Of a DNA stretch of 37,680 bases, positions 1-7,775 are shown piece after piece. The notes beneath the pieces were generated by a model, which was given only the letters and a program-made list of their open reading frames with translations, ran no database searches and was not told the DNA's origin. Both the position numbers and the translations under genes were made by a program. Every line of letters begins with the position of its first letter. Position 1 is the stretch's first letter. The stretch comes from RUG11551 sp045546875 (lineage in GTDB: Bacteria; Planctomycetota; Planctomycetia; Pirellulales; Thermoguttaceae), in the NCBI GenBank assembly GCA_045546875.1, contig JAZQDP010000040.1, positions 1 through 37,680 of the forward strand, read 5' to 3'.

Positions 1-48
1 GTCAATTGCTAATTGCTCATTGCTAATTGCTAATTCCCCTCCCCCCTG
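1..48. repeat. Heptameric tandem repeat array (AATTGCT type)
   Basis: Degenerate 7-bp units read in phase from about base 4: CAATTGC, TAATTGC, TCATTGC, TAATTGC, TAATTCC, followed by a C-rich tail. The array ends just before the argC promoter and may continue to the left of the window. It is one of several heptad arrays in this window. Confidence 0.75.
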
Positions 49-53
49 CCCGG

Positions 54-81
54 TTGAATTATCTTCAAAACTTGCTATAAT
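54..81 (+). promoter_or_regulatory. Sigma-70-like promoter of argC
   Basis: A TTGAAT -35 box at 54-59 and a perfect TATAAT -10 box at 76-81 are separated by 16 bp. Transcription would start near base 88, leaving a leader of about 47 nt before the argC ATG. Confidence 0.65.
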
Positions 82-134
82 TCATTCATCTATAATATTT
101 ACAACAACCCGGTTTTATCGGAGAAGGTTTCATC

Positions 135-1151
135 ATGAGTAAAACGCGAGTAGCCATTTTAGGCGCGACGGGGTTTACCGCCAGCGAATTGATTCACCTT
201 TTTGCACGCCATCCGTACGCGGAAATCACCGCTTTGACAACGCGGAGCGAAGATCGTCCGCACGTTGCCGACGTCCATCCGTCCGTCCGCGGGCTTCTGG
301 ACTTGTACCTCGAACCGCTCACGGACGACGAACTGGCGGCGCGCGCCGATTGCGTTTTCTGCTGTCTGCCGCACAAGGCGTCGGCTGACCGCGTGCCGGG
401 ATTGCTGGATCGCGGAATGAAGGTCATTGACCTCTCTGCCGACTACCGTCTGGACGATGCGCAGACGTTTACCGAATGGTACGGCGAAACTCACCCTGAT
501 CCGGATCGGCTGGGCAAGACGCCGTACGGGTTGCCGGAACTGTTTCGGGATAAAATCACGGGGGCGAATCTGGTTGCCAATCCGGGCTGCTATCCGACGT
601 CGTCGATTCTGCCGCTGACTCCCTTGCTGCTCAACGGGTACATCAAGCCGGACGACATTATTATCGACTCCAAGAGCGGAACCAGCGGAGCGGGGAAATC
701 GCTCAAGCCGGGGAATATGTACTGCACCGTCAACGAAAACTTCCTGGCGTACGGCGTTGGCACGCACCGTCACAGACCGGAAATCGAGCAGGTTATCGCC
801 CGCAAGACCGGGACGCTGCCGTCCGTGATTTTCACGCCTCATCTGGTCGCCATGGACAGAGGCATTTTCACAACGACGTACTCCCTTCCCGCCAAAGAAG
901 CGGACGAAAAAGAGCTTATCGCCTGTCTGCAGGACTTCTACAAGAACGAACAGTTCGTTCGCGTTCTGGACGTTCTGCCCAACGTCAAGGCGGTGGCGCA
1001 TACCAACTTCTGCGATATGACAGTTCGGGTCGTCCGTAACCGCGTTATGACGCTCAGCTGCATCGACAACCTCGTCAAAGGCGCGTCCGGCGCCGCTGTT
1101 CAGAACTTCAATATTCTGTACGGATACCCGGAAAATACCGCTTTGATTTAA
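135..1151 (+). CDS. argC: N-acetyl-gamma-glutamyl-phosphate reductase
   Basis: This cytoplasmic enzyme makes N-acetylglutamate-5-semialdehyde from N-acetylglutamyl phosphate with NADPH, in arginine biosynthesis. The 338-residue length is normal for the family. The N-terminal GATGFTASEL is the NADP-binding glycine-rich loop (about residues 10-19). NPGCYPTS carries the nucleophilic Cys152 that forms the thioester intermediate, and GTHRHRPEI (His211, His213) is the family's conserved histidine region. SKSGTSGAGK lies between them. The ATG is preceded by GGAGAAGG at a good spacing, and a TTGAAT/TATAAT promoter lies about 55-80 bp upstream. A hairpin followed by four T at 1257-1276 may end the transcript. 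No other arginine gene is adjacent, so it appears to be a single-gene unit. A 280-residue open frame on the opposite strand is a shadow. Confidence 0.97.
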   Translation: MSKTRVAILGATGFTASELIHLFARHPYAEITALTTRSEDRPHVADVHPSVRGLLDLYLEPLTDDELAARADCVFCCLPHKASADRVPGLLDRGMKVIDLSADYRLDDAQTFTEWYGETHPDPDRLGKTPYGLPELFRDKITGANLVANPGCYPTSSILPLTPLLLNGYIKPDDIIIDSKSGTSGAGKSLKPGNMYCTVNENFLAYGVGTHRHRPEIEQVIARKTGTLPSVIFTPHLVAMDRGIFTTTYSLPAKEADEKELIACLQDFYKNEQFVRVLDVLPNVKAVAHTNFCDMTVRVVRNRVMTLSCIDNLVKGASGAAVQNFNILYGYPENTALI

Positions 1152-1256
1152 TTATAGCTTTTAGCTTTTAGCTGCTAGCCATTAGCTTTGTGGTCTAGTA
1201 ATAAAAACTAGGAGCTAGGAGCTAGAGGCTAGAAGCTTTTCCTACTGCCTAATCCG
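1152..1256. repeat. Heptameric tandem repeats (TAGCTTT / CTAGGAG), imperfect inverted arms
   Basis: Directly after the argC stop, 7-bp units run in phase (TTTTAGC, TTTTAGC, TGCTAGC, CATTAGC). After a short A/T spacer the complementary type follows (CTAGGAG, CTAGGAG, CTAGAGG, CTAGAAG), grading into TACTGCC. The two halves can pair with each other, so the RNA would form a long imperfect hairpin. The arms resemble those of the 136-bp elements at 2104 and 28225. Confidence 0.75.
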
Positions 1257-1276
1257 TTCGCCTGACGGCGAATTTT
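1257..1276 (+). terminator. Possible rho-independent terminator of argC
   Basis: The stem TTCGCC/GGCGAA with loop TGAC is followed by TTTT. It is short but well formed, and lies about 105 bp after the argC stop, beyond the heptad repeats. Confidence 0.45.
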
Positions 1277-1319
1277 CCGGGGGCTTACGCACCCCGGCTC
1301 GCCTAAGCGTAACTACGCT
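1277..1319. other. Two consecutive GC-rich hairpins upstream of folE
   Basis: CCGGGG (1277-1282) pairs with CCCCGG (1292-1297) across a 9-base loop, and AGCGTA (1306-1311) pairs with TACGCT (1314-1319). The GGCTCGCC that follows the first hairpin recurs near 34163, which suggests a repeat family. Confidence 0.5.
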
Positions 1320-1343
1320 CCCGCTGGTCGCTCCGTTACCGCC

Positions 1344-1378
1344 TTCCATTCCCTACTCCCTATTCCCCATTCCCTAAG
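1344..1378. repeat. Five heptads (CCCTATT type) abutting the folE start codon
   Basis: TTCCATT, CCCTACT, CCCTATT, CCCCATT and CCCTAAG are exactly five 7-bp units. The last base is the one before the folE ATG. The array occupies the place where a ribosome binding site would lie, and none is visible. Confidence 0.75.
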
Positions 1379-1969
1379 ATGATTGATAAACCCAGAATCG
1401 AAAAAGCCGTTCGCGAAATCCTGCTTGCCATTGGCGAGAATCCAGACAGAGAAGGTTTGCTGGAAACGCCGTCGCGAGTCGCCAGAATGTACGAAGAGAT
1501 TTTTTCAGGGCTGGAACAGGATCCAGCGGTTCATCTGCAAAAATTCTTTACGGAAGAGTATAACGAAGTTGTGCTGGTAAAAGACATTTCCTTTAACAGC
1601 ATGTGCGAACATCATCTCATGCCGTTTTTCGGGAAAGTGCATATCGGGTACATTCCCGGCGGGAAGGTGATTGGCTTAAGCAAGATGGCGCGGGTAGTGG
1701 AAACAATCGCCCGCCGTCCTCAGATTCAGGAACGCATGACGGAATCTATCGCCAATCTGATGGTCGATAAACTTCACGTCAAGGGCGTTGCGGTTATTGT
1801 CGAAGCGGTTCACACGTGCATGACAATGCGCGGCGTGAGAAAGCCGGGTTCAAAATGCGTAACCTCGGCGCTTAAAGGCGTGTTCATGAAAAACCCCGCC
1901 GCCCGCAGCGAGTTGATGACCCTCATTTTCGGGCATGGGCACGGTTCCGGCGTGTTCGATATAGATTAA
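1379..1969 (+). CDS. folE: GTP cyclohydrolase I
   Basis: This enzyme converts GTP to 7,8-dihydroneopterin triphosphate, the first step of folate/pterin synthesis. At 196 residues it is a normal short type I enzyme. The zinc-site motif CEHHLMPF gives Cys76 and His79. HTCMTMRGVRKPGS carries the third ligand, Cys147, and the substrate-binding segment. LSKMAR and RPQIQERMT are also family hallmarks. The ATG at 1379 gives the usual N-terminus (IEKAVREIL, then GLLETPSRVARMYEE), so the start is likely right even though no Shine-Dalgarno sequence precedes it; heptad repeats fill that position. It lies apart from any other folate gene. Confidence 0.97.
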   Translation: MIDKPRIEKAVREILLAIGENPDREGLLETPSRVARMYEEIFSGLEQDPAVHLQKFFTEEYNEVVLVKDISFNSMCEHHLMPFFGKVHIGYIPGGKVIGLSKMARVVETIARRPQIQERMTESIANLMVDKLHVKGVAVIVEAVHTCMTMRGVRKPGSKCVTSALKGVFMKNPAARSELMTLIFGHGHGSGVFDID

Positions 1970-2007
1970 CGCCGTTTTCTTCAGACGATTATTCTCACGC
2001 GTCCCGG

Positions 2008-2025
2008 TCACAGATTTAACGGATT
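2008..2025. repeat. 9-bp tandem repeat (nnACGGATT), two units
   Basis: TCACAGATT and TAACGGATT stand head to tail. Three units of the same motif occur at 34032-34058. Confidence 0.45.
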
Positions 2026-2042
2026 AAAACTACAGAATCAAA

Positions 2043-2076
2043 CTGGGATAATCTGGAGCGTTCCAAATTATCCCAG
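2043..2076. other. Strong hairpin downstream of folE
   Basis: CTGGGATAAT (2043-2052) pairs perfectly with ATTATCCCAG (2067-2076) over a 14-base loop. No T-run follows, so it is at best a non-canonical terminator or an RNA-stabilising stem for folE. Confidence 0.5.
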
Positions 2077-2103
2077 CTGTTAATATACTGAAATCTCTTG
2101 AGT

Positions 2104-2239
2104 TTTTCCGAAAAAGGAGCTATTAGTTCCTGGCTTCTAGCCGCTAGCCTGGTTATTCTTGTTTCTTGCGATAACGCACGAATTATGTTTATCAAGCTAA
2201 TAGCTAGAAGCTAGCAGCTAGAGGCTAAATTTCGGAAAA
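2104..2239. mobile_element. MITE-like 136-bp element, copy A
   Basis: The element starts TTTTCCGAAA and ends TTTCGGAAAA, perfect 10-bp terminal inverted repeats. The arms next to the ends consist of TAGC-rich heptads (GCTTCTA GCCGCTA on the left, TAGCTAG AAGCTAG CAGCTAG on the right) that can pair. The unpaired centre holds CGATAACGCACGAAT. An ungapped copy of the same length and orientation, about 90% identical by eye, lies at 28225-28360. No open frame is present, so movement would need a transposase in trans. I see no clear target-site duplication. Its right end touches the stop codon of the DUF1080 gene. Confidence 0.7.
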
Positions 2240-3298
2240 TTATTTCAGGTATTCCACCCAGATGTTGCGGTACTGGACGTGGTTTCCGTGTCCCTGGCAG
2301 TAAACGCCGCGGGCTTCTCCCTGCTTCGGCTCGCCTTTGCAGCCCGGCGTGTTGGACTTGAGTTCCAGGTCTTTGTAAATTTCCTGACCGTTCTGCTTGA
2401 TTGTAACGCGAGCGTTTTCGACTTTCTTTCCGTCCGCCCATTTGGCTGGCGTGAAGTAGATGTCGTACGCTTGCCAGGTCAGCGGAGGACGGCAGGCGTT
2501 GAACGCCGGCGCGGCTGCCTGATAAATGCCGCCGCATTCGTTGTTGAGTCCCTTCAAGCCAAAGCTGTCGAGAACCTGACATTCGTAGGCTTCGGCAATG
2601 TAAACGCCGCTGTTGGAACGACCCTGACCGCGATCGTTCGGACGGAACGTAGTGAGGAATTCAATGTGCAGATGATACGGCGTGTCCGGTTCAAAGGCAT
2701 TGGTGAAGAATTCCGCCCAAACGGTTCCGGCTTCTTCGTTGAGTTTGTATCCTTCTTTGAGGTTGACGGTTTTTCCGTCGAACAGGACGAAGGCGCCTTC
2801 CGGGGCTTTGGCGCCCAAAGCGGGATTGGCGCGATCAACTTTTGCCGCGGTTTTAACGCTGCCGTCCGGATAAACGAAGTCGATTTTCTTTTCGGAAACG
2901 TTCAAAACGGCTTTCAAGCCAACGCGATTCTCAGGAACCGGTTTGACGTCAGCCCCATCAGCCAAAATTTGGAATCCGGTGCATGGGGCGGTAACGACGT
3001 TGCCGTCGCGCGAGCCGGAAAACAGAACCTTGACGCGTTTCGCCGTCCAGCCATCGCCGGGGAATCCGCCGGGATAGCCGACAAAGTCAAACTTGCCTTT
3101 TCCAAGAGCAATGACCTGAACAGCAAACTTCTTGCCGTTGTCCATCGTGTAGAGGTACTCGCCTTGAGCCTGATAGTCGATGAAGTCTTCCGCGTTTTGT
3201 TGTTCAATTTGATTAACGCTTGTATACTCTTGAGCGCTTGCGGTTGAAAAAACGCAGAACGCCATCGCAACCGCCATAACTAAACACAATCGTTTCAT
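2240..3298 (-). CDS. Secreted DUF1080 (3-keto-disaccharide hydrolase) protein
   Basis: The 352-residue protein begins with a Sec signal peptide (positive MKR, hydrophobic core, cleavage likely after STASA). The C-terminal part, from about residue 165 (GAFVLFDGKTV) to the end (NHVQYRNIWVEYL), has the DUF1080 concanavalin-like layout: an opening FDGKT, YHLHIEFLT, NSGVYIAEAYECQVLDS, and the closing GNHVQYRNIWV. The first half is a separate segment I do not recognise. Family members are abundant in planctomycetes, and characterised ones hydrolyse 3-keto-glycosides. Two Gfo/Idh/MocA oxidoreductases at 10.6-13.6 kb could be functional partners. AAGGG lies 7 nt before the ATG. The 3' end is capped by the repeat element at 2104-2239. 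Confidence 0.85.
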   Translation of the reverse strand: MKRLCLVMAVAMAFCVFSTASAQEYTSVNQIEQQNAEDFIDYQAQGEYLYTMDNGKKFAVQVIALGKGKFDFVGYPGGFPGDGWTAKRVKVLFSGSRDGNVVTAPCTGFQILADGADVKPVPENRVGLKAVLNVSEKKIDFVYPDGSVKTAAKVDRANPALGAKAPEGAFVLFDGKTVNLKEGYKLNEEAGTVWAEFFTNAFEPDTPYHLHIEFLTTFRPNDRGQGRSNSGVYIAEAYECQVLDSFGLKGLNNECGGIYQAAAPAFNACRPPLTWQAYDIYFTPAKWADGKKVENARVTIKQNGQEIYKDLELKSNTPGCKGEPKQGEARGVYCQGHGNHVQYRNIWVEYLK

Positions 3299-3336
3299 AA
3301 AACAACCCTTTCTTAAAAAATGAAAAAAACTACAGC

Positions 3337-3401
3337 AAAGGAAAACGCAGCGCCGTTGTTAAGGGTTATTTTCCTGCACAGGGGTGTGACGGTTTTCCTT
3401 T
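3337..3401. other. Long-loop inverted repeat between two minus-strand genes
   Basis: AAAGGAAAAC (3337-3346) is exactly complementary to GTTTTCCTTT (3392-3401). It lies between the aldo/keto reductase stop and the DUF1080 start and could be a regulatory stem or attenuator. The 45-base loop makes a terminator less likely. Confidence 0.35.
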
Positions 3402-3419
3402 GATTCTCTTTACGTTCGT

Positions 3420-4319
3420 TTATTTGCTGACCTTTTTTGTCTTGAGTCCCTCAGCCACGTTTTCGAGGAATTCATCTATGTGCTGCCGAGCTTCAAAGCC
3501 AACGATCATCACGTCTTTGTAAGGCATTTGAGTAACCGCAATCGTTGACCTCTTGCGTCCTTCCGGCGTATTGATCGACCCTTCTCCGAGGACTTTCATA
3601 ATAATGACGCCCTTGCCGTTTTCCTTCGCGGTTTTACAAATTGCAACGTTTTGATCCCAGTCGCCGTCCATCTTTTGCCGTTCGGAATTGAGCCTGATGT
3701 GCATCGAGTCCACCCAGGGGAGCTTTGCAGCAATTTCAGCCGCCGTCAGCGCGTGACAGGAAACGCCGTGAGCGCGAATGAGTCCCTTTTTCTTGAGCTT
3801 TTCCAGCGGCTCGAACTGGTATTCAAACTTCTCGACCCAATGGGGGGACATGAGGCAATGAATGTTAATCAGGTCGATGTAATCCGTATTGAGTTCTTTC
3901 AGAAAACGTTCAATAAGCTGATCGGCTGGGAGCCGTTCTCGTTCCGGAATGCCTCCGCCGGGATGGCACCAGATTTTTGTGCTCAAAACGTAGCTGTCTC
4001 TCGGTTTGTCTTTTAACGCTTCTGCAACAATTTGATGGGTGCCGTAGGAGTCCGCCATGTCAAAAAACCGGATTCCGCAATCGTACGCGTAGCGCAGATT
4101 GTCGATTCCAATTTCTTTTCCCATCCTGTGCATATTGCTATTTCGCATACCAGCGCGAACGCCTGTGCCGAACCCGACTCTGCTCGTTTTGATTTGAGGC
4201 GTTAAATTGACAATGCCAACCGGATTGAGATCATTCTCGGGCGATTGCGCTGTGGCTCCAACGGAAGTTGCAACAGCAACCCCAGCCGCAGCGGTTTGAA
4301 TAAACAGACGTCGTTTCAT
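3420..4319 (-). CDS. Exported aldo/keto reductase
   Basis: The protein has 299 residues from the ATG at 4319. This start is chosen over an in-frame ATG at 4385 because TTTGGAG lies 9 nt upstream, the peptide then begins MKRRLFIQTAAAGVAVATS (a twin-arginine-like signal), and a promoter at 4391-4419 would leave the farther ATG without a leader. The AKR catalytic tetrad is complete: Asp87 and Tyr92 in DMADSYG, Lys115 in STKIW, His154 in NIHCLM. The conserved VSCH appears later, and a C-terminal VGFEARQHIDEFLENV helix matches the family. It probably reduces or oxidises a carbonyl or sugar substrate outside the cytoplasm; the substrate is unknown. The next gene in the same direction encodes the DUF1080 protein 121 bp on, so the two may be co-transcribed. 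Confidence 0.85.
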   Translation of the reverse strand: MKRRLFIQTAAAGVAVATSVGATAQSPENDLNPVGIVNLTPQIKTSRVGFGTGVRAGMRNSNMHRMGKEIGIDNLRYAYDCGIRFFDMADSYGTHQIVAEALKDKPRDSYVLSTKIWCHPGGGIPERERLPADQLIERFLKELNTDYIDLINIHCLMSPHWVEKFEYQFEPLEKLKKKGLIRAHGVSCHALTAAEIAAKLPWVDSMHIRLNSERQKMDGDWDQNVAICKTAKENGKGVIIMKVLGEGSINTPEGRKRSTIAVTQMPYKDVMIVGFEARQHIDEFLENVAEGLKTKKVSK

Positions 4320-4390
4320 GGAAAAAGTTCTCCAAAATGAAATGTGAAATGAATTGTTTTTTCGTCGGCTCTGCGCCAACTTCACTCTAT

Positions 4391-4419
4391 ATTTTAATTA
4401 AGTTGCGAGTCGATGTCAA
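4391..4419 (-). promoter_or_regulatory. Sigma-70-like promoter of the aldo/keto reductase
   Basis: On the minus strand, TTGACA (4414-4419) and TAAAAT (4391-4396) are separated by exactly 17 bp. Transcription would begin near 4384, giving a leader of about 65 nt before the ATG at 4319. Confidence 0.65.
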
Positions 4420-4519
4420 CAGGGGCGCTAAAATAATCGCAGAAAAGGGAGACGCCTTTTGGGGGCGCTCAAAAAAGAAAATGGAGCGCGCCCGCAAATT
4501 CTGAATTCCAAAACTGCTC

Positions 4520-4548
4520 TTGACAGAATAGCGTTTTTTCTCTAAATT
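4520..4548 (+). promoter_or_regulatory. Sigma-70-like promoter of the parvulin-like gene
   Basis: TTGACA (4520-4525) and TAAATT (4543-4548) are separated by 17 bp. A second TTGACA at 4578-4583 has only a poor -10 after it. The rest of the 348-bp divergent spacer (4320-4667) holds the opposite promoter and A/T-rich DNA, with nothing else I recognise. Confidence 0.6.
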
Positions 4549-4667
4549 ACCATCAGAAAACTATTGTGTTTAAAATATTGACAATAATTATTAATAAGGG
4601 ATTTTGGACGGCTTTCCTCAAGCGGTCTAAAGTTCCGCTTTATCATTTTTGACTTTAGGAGAAATTC

Positions 4668-6479
4668 ATGAAAACGTTTACTCGAATGTTAACGTTGTCG
4701 TTATTGATTGTAACCGGATTGCCCGGCATCGTTTTTGGTCAGCAAGGGGCGGCGACCCAGTCGGCAACGCCATCGCCAGAAACCATCGTTGCCCGCGTCA
4801 ACAACGAACCAATTACTCGCGAACGCCTTGGGCAAGAGTGCCTGCTCTATTTTGGACGCGACGTTTCCGAAAAGATGATGAACAAATTCCTCATTCAAAA
4901 CGAATGTCGTAAACGCAACATCGTCATTACCCAGGACGAAGTTCGGGTTGAAATTGAACGTCTTGCCAAATCGTTTAACTTGCCGGTAACGCAATGGCTC
5001 AACCTGCTTCGAGACGAACGCGGGATTAACGAACAGCAGTATTCGGAAGATATTATTTGGCCGTCGCTGGCGCTGAAAGCTATTGCTAAAGACCAAATCA
5101 CCGTTTCGGATCAGGAAATCGGTCTGGCGTACGACCGCCTTTGCGGCCCCAGCGTCGAGGCTCGCATTATCGTTCTGGACACCCCGGAAAAAGCGGCTGA
5201 AATCCACAAGATTGTCGCTGCCGACCCGTCCCGATTTACCGCCATGGCGAAACAGCATTCCATCGACACCAACACCGCCTCTCGCGGCGGAATGGTTCCC
5301 GCTCCGCTGAGAATGCATACCGGGTTCCCCGAATTTGACAACGCGGTTTTCGCTCTCAAACCGGGAGAGGTTTCAAACGTTTTGCACGTGGGAAATCAGT
5401 ATTTAATCGTATTGTGCGAAAGCATTCACCCGTCAATTAAAGATAAAAACCCGCTTAACGACGATTTGAAAAAACGAATCATCGAAGAAATCAAGGTTCA
5501 AAAGCTGTCAAAGGTTTCCAACGATATTTTTGCTCAGCTGCAACAAGCGGCTAAAGTTACCATTGTTCTCGGCAATCCTGAACTGGAACGTCGCTATCCA
5601 ACAGCCGCAATCCTCATTGACGGCAAACAGATCAGCCGAAAACAGGTTGCAGAAAAAGCTATTGAACGTCACGGCGCTCAGGTCTTAAACGGTTTGATTC
5701 AATACGTTTTACTGGAACAGGCAGCTAAAAAAGCCGGTATTACCGTAACCGACCAGGACGTTGACAAAGCCATCGCGTCCATTGCCGCCGATTGTTTGCC
5801 GCCGGATAAAAATGGCGCGGCAGACGTTAACCGCTGGTACGCAACCGTTGCCAGAGAACACGGTTTGAGCCGGGAACAGTATCGCAAACAGGTCTGGACT
5901 CAAGTCGCGTTGACGAAAATGGTGGAAAAAGACGTCCGAATTGAAAACGACGACATTCAAAAAGGTTACGAAGCCAACTACGGACCGAGAGTTCGCGTTC
6001 GCGCGATTATCCTCAACAGCATGCGAAGCGCTCAGCACGTTTGGGCGGAAGCTCGAAAGAATCCAACGGAAAAGAACTTTGGCGATCTGTGCGAACAATA
6101 TTGCATTGATCCGAACATTCGCGCGATTCGCGGCGAGGTTCCCCCGATTCAGAAACACGGCGGCATTCCTGAACTGGAATCCGAAGCGTTTAAGCTCAAA
6201 GCGGGAGAATTATCCGACATCATTACCGTTGGTCAAAACTTTATTATTCTCTTCTGCCTGGGACAAACGCAGCCGGACAACATTCCGTTAGCCGACGTCA
6301 AAGATATGATTATTAAAGACGTTCGCCAAAAGAAACTTGACATTTTAATGGCGCAGCAGGTTGAACAGATCAAAGAATCGTCCACGTGGGAAAATCTTCT
6401 CAACGGCGACGTTCATACGCCTCGCAGCGCCGTCGCCCCGGTTCAAAACGCTCCAATAGCGAATCCGAACCAAAAATAA
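4668..6479 (+). CDS. Parvulin-like (SurA/PrsA type) foldase built of two repeated units
   Basis: The 603-residue protein starts with a Sec signal peptide (cleavage near GIVFG-QQ) and follows a good RBS (AGGAG, 6 nt before the ATG). Two homologous halves are visible, each a helical SurA-N-like segment followed by a rotamase-type domain. In half 1, VNNEPITRERL opens the helical part and the PPIC-like region spans about residues 145-255 (GGMVPAPL, FPEFDNAVFALKPGEVSNVL). In half 2, IDGKQISRKQV opens and the second region spans about 420-535 (GGIPELESEAFKLKAGELSDII). The usual LGWF turn and the C-terminal GYHII histidine strand are absent in both, where QYLIVL and NFIILF stand. Prolyl isomerase activity is therefore doubtful and a chaperone role in the periplasm is more likely. 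A terminator follows at 6493-6530. Confidence 0.85.
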   Translation: MKTFTRMLTLSLLIVTGLPGIVFGQQGAATQSATPSPETIVARVNNEPITRERLGQECLLYFGRDVSEKMMNKFLIQNECRKRNIVITQDEVRVEIERLAKSFNLPVTQWLNLLRDERGINEQQYSEDIIWPSLALKAIAKDQITVSDQEIGLAYDRLCGPSVEARIIVLDTPEKAAEIHKIVAADPSRFTAMAKQHSIDTNTASRGGMVPAPLRMHTGFPEFDNAVFALKPGEVSNVLHVGNQYLIVLCESIHPSIKDKNPLNDDLKKRIIEEIKVQKLSKVSNDIFAQLQQAAKVTIVLGNPELERRYPTAAILIDGKQISRKQVAEKAIERHGAQVLNGLIQYVLLEQAAKKAGITVTDQDVDKAIASIAADCLPPDKNGAADVNRWYATVAREHGLSREQYRKQVWTQVALTKMVEKDVRIENDDIQKGYEANYGPRVRVRAIILNSMRSAQHVWAEARKNPTEKNFGDLCEQYCIDPNIRAIRGEVPPIQKHGGIPELESEAFKLKAGELSDIITVGQNFIILFCLGQTQPDNIPLADVKDMIIKDVRQKKLDILMAQQVEQIKESSTWENLLNGDVHTPRSAVAPVQNAPIANPNQK

Positions 6480-6492
6480 ACTGTTTTTTATT

Positions 6493-6530
6493 CGGAGTTT
6501 ACGATTTGTCTAATCTAAACTCCGTTTTTT
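6493..6530 (+). terminator. Rho-independent terminator of the parvulin-like gene
   Basis: CGGAGTTTA (6493-6501) pairs with TAAACTCCG (6516-6524) and six T follow at once. It lies 14 bp after the stop codon, so proB is probably transcribed separately. Confidence 0.8.
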
Positions 6531-6557
6531 AATCCTTCCTTAATTCAGAGTACAACA

Positions 6558-7709
6558 ATGTCCATCGAATATCCTGTCAGTCCGTTACGACAGGAAATAA
6601 TTGTCGCGTCCAAAACCATCGTAGTCAAAGTCGGGTCTCGTTGCCTGACAGACGCCAACCGTCGTCTGGATCTGGATCAAATAAAGAATCTGGTCGAACA
6701 ATTATACGAAATAATTCAAACCGGTCGGCGCGTGATTTTAGTTTCCAGCGGGGCAGTAGCCGCTGGCATGGACAGATTGCTTTTATCGCAGCGCCCCAAA
6801 GATCTGGCTCAGCTTCAAGCCGTTGCCGCCGTTGGTCAAAGCGCGCTGATTGAAGCGTACAATCATTTTTTGGCTCCGTATAACATTCCTGTCGCTCAAG
6901 CGTTGCTGACGAACGACGACATGAAAAATCGTACGCGTTACCTCAACATGAGAAACACGCTCAATGCGGCTCTGGATTTTCAGGCGTTGCCCATCATCAA
7001 CGAAAACGACACTATTTCCGTTGATGAACTCAAAACCACCTTTGGCGACAACGACAATCTTGCCGCGCTGGTGGCAAACCTCGTCCAGGCGGAACTGCTC
7101 GTTCTCTTATCCGACATAGACGGTCTGTACAACGGCGATCCTGCCGACCCGAACTCGCAAGTTATTAAAACCGTTACCGGCATCGAAGACAACGTCAAAG
7201 ATATGATTCACGACCATCTCAATTCCGTCAGCAAAGGCGGAATGAGCAGCAAAATTCGCGCGGCCCAACAAGTCAACAGCGCGGGCGGCTGTTTGATTAT
7301 TGCCAAAGGACGCCAGCCGGACGTGTTGAGAAAAATTCTTGCCGGGGAAGAAATCGGCACCGTTTTCCTGCCGTGCGGAGAAACTCATTCCAGCCGGCAG
7401 AACTGGCTTGGGTTCGCCTCCGAACCGCTTGGGGCGGTTGACGTTGACAACGGCGCCGTTGCCGCGTTACAAAGTCAGGGAAGAAGCCTTTTGGCAAAGG
7501 GGATCAAGAGGGTTCACGGGCATTTTGACAAAGGAGACGTCATTTCGATTTGCAACGCTTCCGGCGAGGAGTTCGCCCGCGGGTTGTCAAACTATTCCTC
7601 CGACGACATTCAGCGCATTCGCGGTCTTCATTCCGATGAAATCGAAGAGGTTCTTGGGCAAGCTCCGTACGAAGAAGTTGTCCATCGAGACAATATCGCC
7701 CTCAGATAG
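6558..7709 (+). CDS. proB: Glutamate 5-kinase with PUA domain
   Basis: This enzyme phosphorylates L-glutamate in the first step of proline biosynthesis and is normally feedback-inhibited by proline. The 383-residue protein has the two-domain form. The amino-acid kinase domain covers about residues 15-270, with KTIVVKVGSRCLTD, ILVSSGAVAAGMD, INENDTISVDEL and FGDNDNLAALVA. GGMSSKIRAAQ provides the conserved lysine region. A C-terminal PUA domain covers about 290-370, with SLLAKGIKRVHGHFDKGDVISI and ARGLSNYSSDDIQRIRG. No Shine-Dalgarno sequence is visible before the ATG. proA is not adjacent. The GNAT gene begins 66 bp downstream and may share the transcript. Confidence 0.97.
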   Translation: MSIEYPVSPLRQEIIVASKTIVVKVGSRCLTDANRRLDLDQIKNLVEQLYEIIQTGRRVILVSSGAVAAGMDRLLLSQRPKDLAQLQAVAAVGQSALIEAYNHFLAPYNIPVAQALLTNDDMKNRTRYLNMRNTLNAALDFQALPIINENDTISVDELKTTFGDNDNLAALVANLVQAELLVLLSDIDGLYNGDPADPNSQVIKTVTGIEDNVKDMIHDHLNSVSKGGMSSKIRAAQQVNSAGGCLIIAKGRQPDVLRKILAGEEIGTVFLPCGETHSSRQNWLGFASEPLGAVDVDNGAVAALQSQGRSLLAKGIKRVHGHFDKGDVISICNASGEEFARGLSNYSSDDIQRIRGLHSDEIEEVLGQAPYEEVVHRDNIALR

Positions 7710-7731
7710 CAAATCTGTTTGGAGATCGCAA

Positions 7732-7761
7732 ATGACAAAAACCGTATTTCAACAGCCATAA
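7732..7761 (+). other. Possible 9-residue upstream ORF before the GNAT gene
   Basis: GGAG stands 7 nt before an ATG at 7732 that opens MTKTVFQQP and then stops with TAA at 7759-7761, 14 bp before the likely GNAT start. The ribosome site fits this mini-frame better than it fits the main frame. It may be a leader peptide giving translational coupling, or chance. Confidence 0.25.
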
Positions 7762-7775
7762 ATACAGGTATTCCC

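Noticed and set aside
159..1001. 280-codon open frame opposite argC
   Set aside because: It mirrors a certain gene, has no recognisable motif and consists of Arg/Val/Gln-rich sequence typical of an antisense shadow.
1152..1256. CRISPR array
   Set aside because: The units are 7 bp and contiguous, with no spacers and no cas genes nearby.
2279..3247. 322-codon open frame opposite the DUF1080 gene
   Set aside because: No domain or ribosome site; the opposite strand has a signal peptide and family motifs.
4320..4385. Upstream ATG at 4385 for the aldo/keto reductase
   Set aside because: The extra 22 residues precede a good RBS and signal peptide, and the promoter at 4391-4419 would place the transcript start at that ATG.
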